NCBI RefSeq assembly: GCF_001513965.1
Contig: NZ_KQ948033.1
Span: 46,277-110,276 of the forward strand
Reading direction: 5' to 3'
DNA: 64,000 bases
Source: Streptomyces cellostaticus
Lineage (GTDB): Bacteria; Actinomycetota; Actinomycetes; Streptomycetales; Streptomycetaceae
In this document: in pieces, positions 26,673-35,100 of the stretch
How the letters are laid out: each line of letters starts with the position of its first letter
Numbering within the stretch: position 1 is the first letter of the stretch
Notes under the pieces: model-generated
Database searches by the model: none
Seen by the model: only the letters and a program-made list of their open reading frames with translations
Told to the model about the DNA's origin: nothing
Translations under genes and position numbers: made by a program

Positions 26673-27132
26673 ATGGCGCGCGGAGCGGACGGGAACCGGG
26701 TGGAGAACCTGCGGGCGCGGGCGGTGGCGGGCGGTGCCCACGCGGTCGGCGCCCTGGCCACGCCGGCGATCGAGGCGGGCGACCTCGACGAGGCCGTACG
26801 GCTGCACGCCCTGCCCGGGCACGGCGGCGGCCGTGTTCCGGCTCACGGGTGCGCTCGTGGACGCCCTCGTGGCGCACGGCGAGGCGGACCGGGCCATCGG
26901 GCTGCTCACCGACCCCGCCGGGGATTCTCTGCGCGACGACCTGCGCGCCGTGCTCAAGAAGCTCGGCAAGGCCGACGAACTGCGCGCCCTTGTCGACCGG
27001 GGTGACCGGCACGCGGTGTGGGATCTCGCCGCCGTCCTGCGGGCCCAGGGCCGCACTGAGGAGGCCGAGGCCCTGCTGACCTGCGGGTTCACCGCCGAAA
27101 GACGCGTGCTGCCCACCGGCCCGGCGGACTGA
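26673..27132 (+). pseudogene. Frameshifted TPR-type helical protein
   Basis: The product starts MARGADGNRVENLRARAVAGG and runs through AIEAGDLDEAVRLHALPG. It then continues in another frame as TAAAVFRLTGALVDALVAHGEADRAIGLLTDPAG ... QGRTEEAEALLTCG, ending at 27132. One extra G in the GGG at 26817-26819 explains the shift. The helical repeat pattern (GDLDEAVRL, GEADRAIGLL, GRTEEAEALL) is TPR-like. It follows the amyloid-motif remnant by 12 bases, so both were probably one unit. Neither belongs to the usual rnc-mutM spacing as I recall it. Confidence 0.55.
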
Positions 27133-27202
27133 GCAGACCCCCGCGATACGCTGCCCACAGCGCTTGCCCAGCGCCGGATCCGCAGCCGCCCCAAGGAGAA
27201 CC

Positions 27203-28063
27203 GTGCCCGAGTTGCCCGAGGTCGAGGTCGTCCGGCGCGGTCTGGAGCGCTGGGTCGCCCACCGCACCGTCGCCGACGTCGAGGTGCTGCACCCCCGTGC
27301 CGTGCGCCGGCACATCGCGGGCGCCGACGACTTCGCGCACCGGCTCAAGGGCCACCACATCGGTACCCCCAGCCGGCGTGGCAAGTACCTGTGGCTGCCG
27401 CTGGAGGAGACCAACCAGTCCGTCCTCGCCCACCTCGGCATGAGCGGCCAACTGCTGGTGCAGCCGCACGAGGCGCCGGACGAGAAGCACCTGCGCATCC
27501 GCGTCCGGTTCGCCGACGGGCAAGGCACCGAGCTGCGCTTCGTGGACCAGCGCACCTTCGGCGGTCTGTCGCTGCACGACAACACCCCCGAGGGCCTGCC
27601 CGACGTCATCGCACACATCGCCCGGGATCCGCTCGACCCGCTGTTCGACGACGAGGCCTTCCACCAGGCCCTGCGCCGCAAGCGCACCACCATCAAACGG
27701 GCCCTGCTCGACCAGTCCCTGATCAGCGGGGTCGGCAACATCTACGCGGACGAGGCCCTGTGGCGCGCCCGCGTCCACTACGAGCGTCCGACGGCGAACT
27801 TCACCCGCCCGCGCACGGCCGAACTCCTGGGCCACGTCCGGGACGTCATGAATGCGGCCCTCTCCGTCGGCGGCACCAGCTTCGACAGCCTGTACGTCAA
27901 CGTCAACGGCGAGTCGGGCTACTTCGACCGGTCCCTGGACGCCTACGGCCGCGAGGGCCTGCCCTGCAAGCGCTGCGGCACCCCCATGCGCCGCCGCCCC
28001 TGGATGAACCGGTCCAGCTACTTCTGCCCCACGTGTCAGAGGGCGCCGCGCGTCTCGTCGTAG
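27203..28063 (+). CDS. mutM: Formamidopyrimidine-DNA glycosylase
   Basis: A 286-residue DNA repair glycosylase/AP lyase that removes 8-oxoguanine. The mature N-terminus PELPEVE supplies the catalytic Pro and Glu. The H2TH region has SLISGVGNIYADEALW, and the C-terminal zinc finger has CKRC...CPTC. The GTG at 27203 is fixed by the required P2 position; AAGGAG lies upstream. Its last 28 bases overlap the convergent HxlR gene. Confidence 0.96.
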   Translation: MPELPEVEVVRRGLERWVAHRTVADVEVLHPRAVRRHIAGADDFAHRLKGHHIGTPSRRGKYLWLPLEETNQSVLAHLGMSGQLLVQPHEAPDEKHLRIRVRFADGQGTELRFVDQRTFGGLSLHDNTPEGLPDVIAHIARDPLDPLFDDEAFHQALRRKRTTIKRALLDQSLISGVGNIYADEALWRARVHYERPTANFTRPRTAELLGHVRDVMNAALSVGGTSFDSLYVNVNGESGYFDRSLDAYGREGLPCKRCGTPMRRRPWMNRSSYFCPTCQRAPRVSS

Positions 28064-28446
28064 CGCGTGCGGGAGGCGAGGACGTCGTCCATGGCGCCCT
28101 CCACGCAGTGGATGAGGGCGAGCAGCCGTTCGGCGACCTCGCGGCCCAGGGGCGTCAGTTCGTAGTCCACGCGGGGCGGGTTGGTCGGCTGGGCCTCGCG
28201 GTGGACCAGGCCGTCGCGCTCCAGCGCGTGCAGGGTCTGGGACAGCATCTTCTCGCTCACCCCGTCGACCCGGCGGCGCAGCTCGTTGAAGCGCAGTGAA
28301 CCCTCGTACAGCGCGCCGAGCGTCAGTCCGCCCCAGCGGCCCGTGACGTGCTCCAGCGTGCCGCGCGAGGGGCATGCCTTGGCAAACACGTTGTAGGCGA
28401 GGTCGTCCTGATCCGGGGTGCCGGTCAGGTCCTGGGTGCTGGTCAT
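28036..28446 (-). CDS. HxlR-family transcriptional regulator
   Basis: A 136-residue winged-helix protein. It has the family N-terminal Cys (CPSRGTLEHVTGRWG), the recognition part LRFNELRRRVDGVSEKMLSQTLHALERDGLV, and the wing PRVDYELTPLG. Members often sense electrophiles or oxidants through that cysteine (family knowledge). It is divergent from a flavodoxin-type reductase across a 126-bp gap holding a perfect inverted repeat, so it probably controls that gene and itself. Its 3' end runs 28 bases into mutM on the opposite strand. Confidence 0.92.
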   Translation of the reverse strand: MTSTQDLTGTPDQDDLAYNVFAKACPSRGTLEHVTGRWGGLTLGALYEGSLRFNELRRRVDGVSEKMLSQTLHALERDGLVHREAQPTNPPRVDYELTPLGREVAERLLALIHCVEGAMDDVLASRTRYDETRGAL

Positions 28447-28485
28447 GACACAAGCGTACGTCAGCGCAGCGCTAACCGACAGGTT

Positions 28486-28506
28486 GCACTAACCGAAAGT
28501 TAGTGC
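28486..28506. promoter_or_regulatory. Probable HxlR operator
   Basis: A perfect 8-bp inverted repeat GCACTAAC-CGAAA-GTTAGTGC lies in the divergent gap. An imperfect second site (GCTAACC-GACA-GGTTGC) adjoins it at 28471-28487. Two neighbouring sites sharing the TAACC half-site suit an HxlR dimer. Confidence 0.65.
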
Positions 28507-28572
28507 TTTCCTGGGGTCACTGCTTTTGAGCTGCCCGTTCTGGCTATTCAAGTGCTTTGAGGAGCAATCATC

Positions 28573-29157
28573 GTGACCACCCCTGTCGTGTCCATCGCCT
28601 ACCACTCCGGCTACGGCCACACCGCCGTGCTCGCGGAGGCCGTCCGCGCCGGTGCCGCCGAGGCCGGTGCCGAGGTCCACCTGATCAAGGTCGACGAGAT
28701 CACCGACGAGCAGTGGGAGACGCTGGACCGCTCCGACGCGATCGTCTTCGGCTCGCCCACCTATATGGGTACCGCGTCCGGCGCCTTCCACGTCTTCGCC
28801 GAGGCGTCCTCCAAGCGCTGGTTCGGGCAGGACTGGAAGGACAAGCTGGCGGCCGGCTTCACCAACTCCGGCTCCAAGAGCGGCGACAAGCTGCACACGC
28901 TGCAGTTCTTCCAGATCCTCGCCGGCCAGCACGGCATGCACTGGGTCAACCTCGGCCTGCACCCCGGCTGGAACAACAGCGAGGGCACCGAGCACGATCT
29001 CAACCGCCTCGGCGTCTTCGCGGGCGCGGCGGCCCAGACCAACGTGGACGAGGGCCCGGAGGCCGTGCACAAGGCCGACATAGCCACGGCCGAGCACCTG
29101 GGGCGCCGGGTGACGCAGACGGCGCAGGTGTTCGCGCGGGGACGCGCCGCCGCATGA
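28573..29157 (+). CDS. Flavodoxin-type NAD(P)H reductase
   Basis: A 194-residue FMN-binding protein with the flavodoxin phosphate loop (SIAYHSGYGHTAVLAEAV) near the start and a SPTYMGTASGAFH loop that stacks on the isoalloxazine ring. The family (WrbA/MdaB-like) reduces quinones or nitro compounds by two electrons. The GTG at 28573 follows GAGGAG. Its divergent HxlR neighbour suggests induction by electrophiles such as quinones; the substrate is inference. Confidence 0.88.
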   Translation: MTTPVVSIAYHSGYGHTAVLAEAVRAGAAEAGAEVHLIKVDEITDEQWETLDRSDAIVFGSPTYMGTASGAFHVFAEASSKRWFGQDWKDKLAAGFTNSGSKSGDKLHTLQFFQILAGQHGMHWVNLGLHPGWNNSEGTEHDLNRLGVFAGAAAQTNVDEGPEAVHKADIATAEHLGRRVTQTAQVFARGRAAA

Positions 29158-29225
29158 CGGGCTCGGTCCCCGACGAACTGCCTCCTGGAAAGTGACGGGC
29201 GAACGGAAGGATCGTTTGCCCTGAC

Positions 29226-29630
29226 GTGAACAGGAAGACTGCTGCCGCCTTGATCGCCTCGGTTGTCCTCGCAGGGCTGGGAACCAGCTCCGCAGCCGCA
29301 ACGGGAGGCGGGGGCGAAACCAGCCTACGGCTGACCATCACGCACCCCGGGGCCGACGCTGCGGCCCCGGCTGCGTCCTCGACGCGCTCCGTCGTGCTCT
29401 CGTGCGATCCCCCGAGCGGTCCCCACCCCAAGGCCGCCGAGGCATGCAAGGATCTGGACGCGTCCGAGGGGAAGCTCGAGCGCCCCACCGGCACGGTGTG
29501 CATCCTGATCTACGCCCCGGTCATCGCACAGGCGGAGGGGCTCTGGCACGGAAGGCCGGTGAGCTTCAAGCACACGTACGGCAACGACTGCGAACTCCGC
29601 GCCGGCACCCGCTCCGTCTTCGCCTTCTGA
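29226..29630 (+). CDS. Subtilisin-inhibitor-like secreted protein
   Basis: A 134-residue precursor from a GTG start, with a Sec signal peptide (MNRKTAAALIASVVLAGLGTSSAAA). The mature part has the SSI (I16) pattern: four cysteines C60, C74, C92 and C122 forming two expected disulfides, the reactive loop CILIYAPV and the C-terminal end SVFAF. By alignment to Streptomyces SSI, the P1 residue is Leu94 where classical SSI has Met, suggesting chymotrypsin- or subtilisin-type targets. The usual Pro after the first loop cysteine is Ile93. Confidence 0.88.
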   Translation: MNRKTAAALIASVVLAGLGTSSAAATGGGGETSLRLTITHPGADAAAPAASSTRSVVLSCDPPSGPHPKAAEACKDLDASEGKLERPTGTVCILIYAPVIAQAEGLWHGRPVSFKHTYGNDCELRAGTRSVFAF

Positions 29631-29672
29631 CGCCGACAGGGCGATGCTTTCCGACGCCAACAGGTCGATGCT
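29629..29672. repeat. 24-bp direct duplication at the inhibitor stop codon
   Basis: GACGCCGACAGGGCGATGCT at 29629-29648 recurs as GACGCCAACAGGTCGATGCT at 29653-29672. The first copy includes the last two bases of the stop codon (29628-29630). Confidence 0.75.
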
Positions 29673-29695
29673 CAGGCCTCTGACCTGGGGTTCTC

Positions 29696-30871
29696 TCAGT
29701 AGCCGAAGTCCTGCGTCCACCAAGGCCCGCCCGGACCGAAGTGCACGCCGACGCCGAGGGTCTTGAAGTCGCAGTTCAGTATGTTGGCGCGGTGGCCGGG
29801 GCTGTTCATCCAGGCTTCCATCACGGCCGCCGCGTCCGCCTGGCCGCGGGCTATGTTCTCGCCGCCGAGATCGGTGATGCCCGCCTTCGCGGCCCGGTCC
29901 CACGGGGTGGCCCCGTCCGGGTCGGTGTGGTCGAAGAAGCCCCGCGCGGCCATGTCGTCGCTGAACGTCCCGGCCAGCTTGGTCAGCGAGGAGTTCGCCG
30001 ACAGCGCGCTGCAGCCGGCCTTCGCCCGCTCCTCGTTGACCAGCTTGAGCACCTCCGCCTCGGCGGCGGCCTGCGTCGACACCGTCACCGGTGCGGAGGT
30101 CGCCGTCGGTGCCTTGGTCGCCGTACGCGACGGCCTGGCCTTCGGCGGGCCGGCCTTGTCCGTCGGCTTCGGCTTGGTCGAGGGCTTCTCCGTAGGCGTC
30201 GGAGAGGCCGGGGCAGAGGCAGAGGCAGAGGCAGAGGCAGAGGCGGAAGCAGAGGCGGAAGCAGAGGCGGAAGCAGAGGCGGAGGCGGAGGCCGACGGGG
30301 AGGCGGGCGGGGTCGGCGAGGCCGAGCGCCCGGTGTCGCTGCCCGTGGGCGAGCCACCGCCGCCCGGGCTGTTCGCGCTGCCGGAGGTGCCGCCCTGCTC
30401 GGTGGCGGTGTTGCTGGGGGAGCCCTCGGCCTGCACCCGGTCGCCGCCGGTGGTGTGCGTACTGCCGCCGAGCCGGTAGTTGTCCAGGCCGGGCATCACG
30501 CCCGTGGCCACGGCGATCGTGCCGATGGCGACGGCGGCGGAGACCCCGAGCAGACCGGTGCGCACCGGCTTCGCCACCTTCGTCCGGCGCCGGTGGGCCG
30601 GGGAAGGGTCGCCGTCCGGGGTGAAGCCACCGGCGCCGGGCGCGTCCTGCGGCGGCTCGGCGGACGTCGCGTACAGGAAGGCGGTGCTCCGGGCGTTGGC
30701 CTCGGCGTACGCCTCCGGGTTCAGATAGGGCGCGATGCCCATGGGCGCGTGCTCACCCGCGTGCGAGTCCTGTGGGTCCTCGCCGCCCGTGACCGGGCCG
30801 TGCGTGTGGGTGACCCCCGTGGCGCGGCCCTTGGCGGCGCGGCCGGCGGCGGAGCGTCGGTGGCGTCCCAT
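29696..30871 (-). CDS. Membrane-anchored CAP/SCP-domain protein with Ser-Ala linker
   Basis: A 391-residue protein from ATG 30871 (MGRHRRSAAGRAA); an in-frame TTG at 30940 would add 23 residues. The N-terminal ~100 residues are cytoplasmic and basic. A membrane segment (about VRTGLLGVSAAVAIGTIAVATGV) follows, then a disordered extracellular linker with a pure Ser-Ala run and Pro/Lys-rich parts. The C-terminal CAP domain spans about 270-391, with LVNEERAKAGCSAL, HTDPDG, GENIA and MNSPGHRANIL. CAP proteins in streptomycetes are secreted and of unclear function. This one is likely cell-surface tethered. Confidence 0.85.
   Translation of the reverse strand: MGRHRRSAAGRAAKGRATGVTHTHGPVTGGEDPQDSHAGEHAPMGIAPYLNPEAYAEANARSTAFLYATSAEPPQDAPGAGGFTPDGDPSPAHRRRTKVAKPVRTGLLGVSAAVAIGTIAVATGVMPGLDNYRLGGSTHTTGGDRVQAEGSPSNTATEQGGTSGSANSPGGGGSPTGSDTGRSASPTPPASPSASASASASASASASASASASASASASAPASPTPTEKPSTKPKPTDKAGPPKARPSRTATKAPTATSAPVTVSTQAAAEAEVLKLVNEERAKAGCSALSANSSLTKLAGTFSDDMAARGFFDHTDPDGATPWDRAAKAGITDLGGENIARGQADAAAVMEAWMNSPGHRANILNCDFKTLGVGVHFGPGGPWWTQDFGY
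30211..30290. repeat. Hexanucleotide microsatellite encoding the Ser-Ala linker
   Basis: About five GGCAGA units followed by about three 12-base GGCGGAAGCAGA units on the plus strand encode a Ser-Ala repeat on the minus strand. Hexamer gain or loss keeps the frame, so linker length may vary between strains. Confidence 0.8.
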
Positions 30872-31053
30872 GTCCTTGCCCTCTTCCTCGTCCTCGCGGT
30901 CGACCTGGCGCCGTGCCGGCGAGTAGCTCCTTCTGGCCAACCCGACTCACTCGATCGAGTGAGTTTCATATGAGATGTATTGGGTGGGGACGGTACCCCA
31001 TGCCGCTGGGGGAGGAAGTGTTCCGAGCGACATCGGCCGGTTAGGTTGCCCCC

Positions 31054-31335
31054 ATGAGTGAGGATGCACGGCTGGTCGCCTGGGTGCGCGGACGCGTTCA
31101 GGGTGTGGGTTTCCGCTGGTTCACGCGTGCCAAGGCGCTGGAGATCGGCGGCCTGAGTGGTTTTGCTCTCAATTTGGGCGATGGTCGCGTCCAGGTGGTC
31201 GCGGAGGGGGCGCGCGAGGGTTGTGAAGGGCTGCTGGACTGGCTCGAGGGCGGCGACACGCCCGGGTGTGTGGACGGTGTCACCGAGATCTGGGACACAC
31301 CCCGCGGCGGCTACGACGGCTTCGCGATCCGCTGA
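31054..31335 (+). CDS. Acylphosphatase
   Basis: A 93-residue enzyme that hydrolyses acyl phosphates. The signature GRVQGVGFRWFT holds the catalytic arginine, and FALNLGDGRVQVVAEG contains the catalytic Asn and beta strand. It starts at ATG 31054 and is divergent from the CAP-domain gene. It lies upstream of the smc region as in other streptomycetes (recalled). Confidence 0.93.
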   Translation: MSEDARLVAWVRGRVQGVGFRWFTRAKALEIGGLSGFALNLGDGRVQVVAEGAREGCEGLLDWLEGGDTPGCVDGVTEIWDTPRGGYDGFAIR

Positions 31336-31718
31336 GTCGTTTCTGTAAAGCTCCGCAGGCCGGTGCGCGGCGAGCTGCCCCGGGCACATGCTCGAAGCAG
31401 AAACTACCTGGTGGTTGCCAAGAACGGCGTGGCATGGCAGGCTCCGCTGGTACAGCTGATCGCCACGCCCTGAGGGCCCCCGCAGGAGACGCCGCGCCGC
31501 CGTTCGCAGGCCGTGCGCCCCGGGTTTGCCCGTCAATACAGGGCGTGATCGTGTTGACCGTCAAACTTTTTGGTGAGACGCTGAAAGCCCCGCGCACCTT
31601 AGCTGTTTGGCATGTAAGAACGGCAGAGCAACCCTCGAGTGTGCCAAGCACCGCGGGTGCGAATCCCTCACGACCCACACCGCATCGGTCGGTCACTCAG
31701 TGTGGAGGACCATCCATC
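31336..31718. other. Non-coding stretch between acylphosphatase and the 67-residue gene
   Basis: I see no convincing gene in these 383 bases. TTGACCGTCAA at 31554-31564 is a small palindrome that could be a -35 or operator, but no good -10 follows. Near 31606-31650, TTGGCA and TGCCAA can form a hairpin in the leader of the next gene. A tRNA T-arm-like GGGTGCGAATCCC lies around 31655 but does not fold as a tRNA. Confidence 0.4.
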
Positions 31719-31922
31719 ATGGCAAAGGCGCTTCTCGGTTACGTCGGCGGCTCCGACCCTCGACTCCTCGCCGAGATGCGACGGCTGCAGCAGCGTGTCC
31801 AGGACCTGGAGTCCGAGCTCGGACGGATCCAGGCGGAGAACGATGCGCTGACGGCTGCCGCCTCTCAGGACAGGATCATGGAGAGCATCGACGCACACCA
31901 GGCGGAGCCTGCGCTCACCTGA
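31719..31922 (+). CDS. Small coiled-coil protein upstream of smc
   Basis: A 67-residue protein from ATG 31719, preceded by GTGGAGG. It is one leucine-rich coiled coil (DPRLLAEMRRLQQRVQDLESELGRIQAEND), with a short N-terminal GYVGGSDPR turn. The heptads suggest a parallel dimer. It has no membrane segment. It is separated from smc by a strong terminator, so it is not simply an smc operon member. Function unknown. Confidence 0.75.
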   Translation: MAKALLGYVGGSDPRLLAEMRRLQQRVQDLESELGRIQAENDALTAAASQDRIMESIDAHQAEPALT

Positions 31923-32018
31923 TCGCTGCATCGCTCCACGACAGCAGTCGCGGCGGTTGGGCTGCCCGTATCAACCGCACAGTTGTCAGACAAACTGAAA
32001 CCCAGTTGTCAGAGTTGC

Positions 32019-32040
32019 AAGGGACGCTTCGGCGTCCCTT
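32019..32040 (+). terminator. Terminator between the small coiled-coil gene and smc
   Basis: A perfect 9-bp stem AAGGGACGC-TTCG-GCGTCCCTT is followed by a T-rich stretch (CGTTCTTTC). A direct repeat CAGTTGTCAGA lies just upstream at 31980 and 32003. Confidence 0.85.
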
Positions 32041-32167
32041 CGTTCTTTCCCCCGCGCACCCTTTCACTGTCTTTAACGTCTGGTGTGCCCTGCGTGTTCA
32101 ACGGCGAAACCGTGGGGTTGCGAGTGTTCGTGGAGTGAGATAGGCGCGGAAGGTAGAGTCCGGCGGC

Positions 32168-35100
32168 GTGCACCTCAAGGCCCTGACCCTCCGCGGGTTC
32201 AAATCGTTCGCCTCCGCGACCACGCTCCGTTTCGAACCGGGGATCACGTGTGTCGTCGGCCCGAACGGCTCGGGCAAGTCCAACGTCGTGGACGCGCTCA
32301 GCTGGGTCATGGGTGAGCAGGGCGCCAAGTCGCTGCGCGGCGGCAAGATGGAGGACGTCATCTTCGCCGGCACCACGGGCCGCCCGCCGCTGGGCCGCGC
32401 CGAGGTGTCCCTGACCATCGACAACTCCGACGGCGCGCTGCCCATCGAGTACGCCGAGGTCACCATCACGCGGATCATGTTCCGCAACGGCGGCAGCGAG
32501 TACCAGATCAACGGCGACACCTGCCGCCTCCTGGACATCCAGGAACTCCTCTCCGACTCCGGTATCGGCCGCGAGATGCACGTCATCGTCGGCCAGGGCC
32601 AGCTCGACTCCGTGCTGCACGCGGACCCGATGGGCCGCCGCGCCTTCATCGAAGAGGCCGCGGGTGTGCTCAAGCACCGCAAGCGCAAGGAGAAGGCGCT
32701 GCGGAAGCTGGACGCGATGCAGGCCAACCTCGCGCGCGTGCAGGACCTCACCGACGAGCTGCGCCGCCAGCTCAAGCCGCTCGGCCGCCAGGCGGCGGTC
32801 GCGCGCAGAGCCGCCGTCATCCAGGCGGACCTCCGTGACGCACGCCTGCGGCTGCTCGCCGACGACCTCGTACGACTGCGCGAGGCGCTCAAGGCCGAGA
32901 TCGCCGACGAGGCGGCCCTGAAGGAACGCAAGGAATCCGCCGAGCAGGAACTGAAGAAGGCGCTCCAGCGGGAGGCCCTGCTGGAGGACGAGGTACGGCA
33001 GCTCACGCCGCGCCTGCAGCGCGCCCAGCAGACCTGGTACGAGCTGTCCCAGCTGGCCGAACGGGTGCGCGGCACCGTCTCGCTGGCCGACGCCCGGGTC
33101 AAGAGCGCCACCTCGGCACCCCCCGAGGAACGGCGCGGCCGGGACCCCGAGGACCTGGAGCGCGAGGCCGCCCGCATCCGCGAGCAGGAGGCCGAGCTGG
33201 AGGCCGCCCTGGAGGCGGCCCAGCGCGCCCTCGACGACACGGTCACCCACCGCGCCGAGCTGGAGCGGGAACTGGCGGTCGAGGAACGCCGCCTCAAGGA
33301 CGTCGCCCGCGCCATCGCCGACCGCCGCGAAGGGCTCGCCCGTCTCTCCGGCCAGGTCAACGCGGCCCGCTCGCGCGCCGCCTCCGCCCAGGCCGAGATC
33401 GACCGGCTGGCCGCCGCCCGCGACGAGGCCCAGGAGCGCGCGGCCTCGGCCCAGGAGGAGTACGAGGCCCTGAAGGCCGAGGTCGACGGCCTCGACGCCG
33501 AGGACGTGGACCTCGCCGAGCAGCACGAGGCGGCCAAGCGGCGGCTCGCGGAGGCGGAGGCCGCGCTGAGCGCGGCCCGCGAGGCGGCCACCGCGGCCGA
33601 ACGCAGGCGCGCCGCGACCCAGGCCCGCCACGAGGCGCTGGCGCTGGGCCTTCGCCGCAAGGACGGCACCGGAATACTGCTGGGCGCCCGGGACCGCCTC
33701 ACCGGAGTCCTGGGCCCGGCGGCGGAGCTGCTGACGGTGACCCCGGGCCACGAAGTTGCCCTCGCCGCGGCCTTCGGCGCGGCAGCCGACGCGATCGCCG
33801 TGACGACCCCGGCATCGGCAGCCGAGGCAATCCGCCTCCTGCGCAAGCAGGACGGGGGACGCGCCGCGCTGCTGCTGGCAGGCACACCGGAAGAGCAGCG
33901 GGCCACTGACCACGGAGCCGGCCCGCTGGACGGCGATGGCGCCGCCGGGACTGTCGGTGCCGGTGTCCGTGAGGGAGCCGGAGGCGGGGCCGGTTCGTCG
34001 GTGCGTGGTGGTGTTGCTGGGGCTTCGGGTGTCGGTGGGCTGGGGGAGTCGGGGGGCGCTGGCCGCGGCGGGGCCGGTTCGCTGGAGGGTGAGGGCGTCG
34101 CCGGGGTTGTTGGTGCTGGTGTCCGTGAGGGAGTCGGAGGCGGGGCCGGTTCGTCGGTGTGCGGTGGCGCTGGGGCTGTCGGTGCGGGTGGGCTGGCGGA
34201 GCAGCGGGCCGCTGGCCGTGGAGAAGCCGCGGGCGGGGCCGGTTCGCCGGTGGGGGGCGGTGTTGCTGGGGCTTCGGGTGTCGGTGGGCTGGGGGAGTCG
34301 GGGAGTGCTGGCCACGGCGGAGCCGGCTCGCTGGAGGGTGGCGGTGTCGCTGGGGCTTCCGGTGCCGTTGGGACGCGGGAGTCAGGGGCCGTCGATACCC
34401 GCGGCGGTCACCGCGGTCAGGGATCACCGGGCGGTGGCCCCGGTGCTGAAGTCGGCGCACGTGTCGGTGGCGGCGCATCGCCCGGGGTGAGCTCGGCGGA
34501 TGCCGTTCGCAGGTCCGGCGCCGCTGGTGCCGCGGCGTCGGGTGGGAGCAGCCCCGTCGGTCCGCCCTTCGCAGCCGATCTGGTCCGTGGCCCCGCCGAA
34601 CTCATGCCTGCCGTACGGCGCTTGCTGAGCGGGATCGTCGTCGTAGGCACGCTCGAAGACGCCGAGGACCTCGTCTACGCGCACCCCGACCTCACCGCCG
34701 TCACCGCCGAAGGCGACCTGCTCGGTGCGCACTTCGCGCACGGCGGGTCGGCCGGGGCGCCCAGCCTGCTGGAGGTGCAGGCCTCCGTGGACGAGGCCGC
34801 AGCGGAGCTGGAAGAGCTGGCCGTGCGCTGCGAGGAGCTGACCGAGGCGCAGCGCGTGGCGGCCGAGCGGCGCGTGGAGACCGCCGCGCTCGTGGAGGAG
34901 CTGGGCGAGCGGCGCCGGGCCGCCGACCGGGAGAAGTCGGCCGTGGCCCAGCAGCTCGGCCGGCTCGCCGGGCAGGCGCGGGGCGCCGCCGGGGAGGCCG
35001 AGCGGTCGGCCGTGGCGGCCGCACGTGCGCAGGAGGCGCTGGAGAAGGCCGTAGAGGAGGCCGAGGAACTGGCCGAGCGGCTGGCCGTCGCCGAGGAGAT

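Noticed and set aside
30085..30357. Pro/Arg-rich minus-strand frame over the Ser-Ala repeat
   Set aside because: It is the shifted frame of the same repeat in the CAP-domain gene and has no independent support.
31640..31680. tRNA-like T-arm (GGGTGCGAATCCC)
   Set aside because: The matching acceptor 5' strand, D-arm and anticodon arm could not be found, and the T-stem has mismatches. I treat it as leader sequence.
34009..34315. Minus-strand frame rich in RTGPA repeats opposite the Smc array
   Set aside because: It mirrors the plus-strand repeats; the plus-strand frame continues the Smc protein on both sides, so the minus frame is a shadow.
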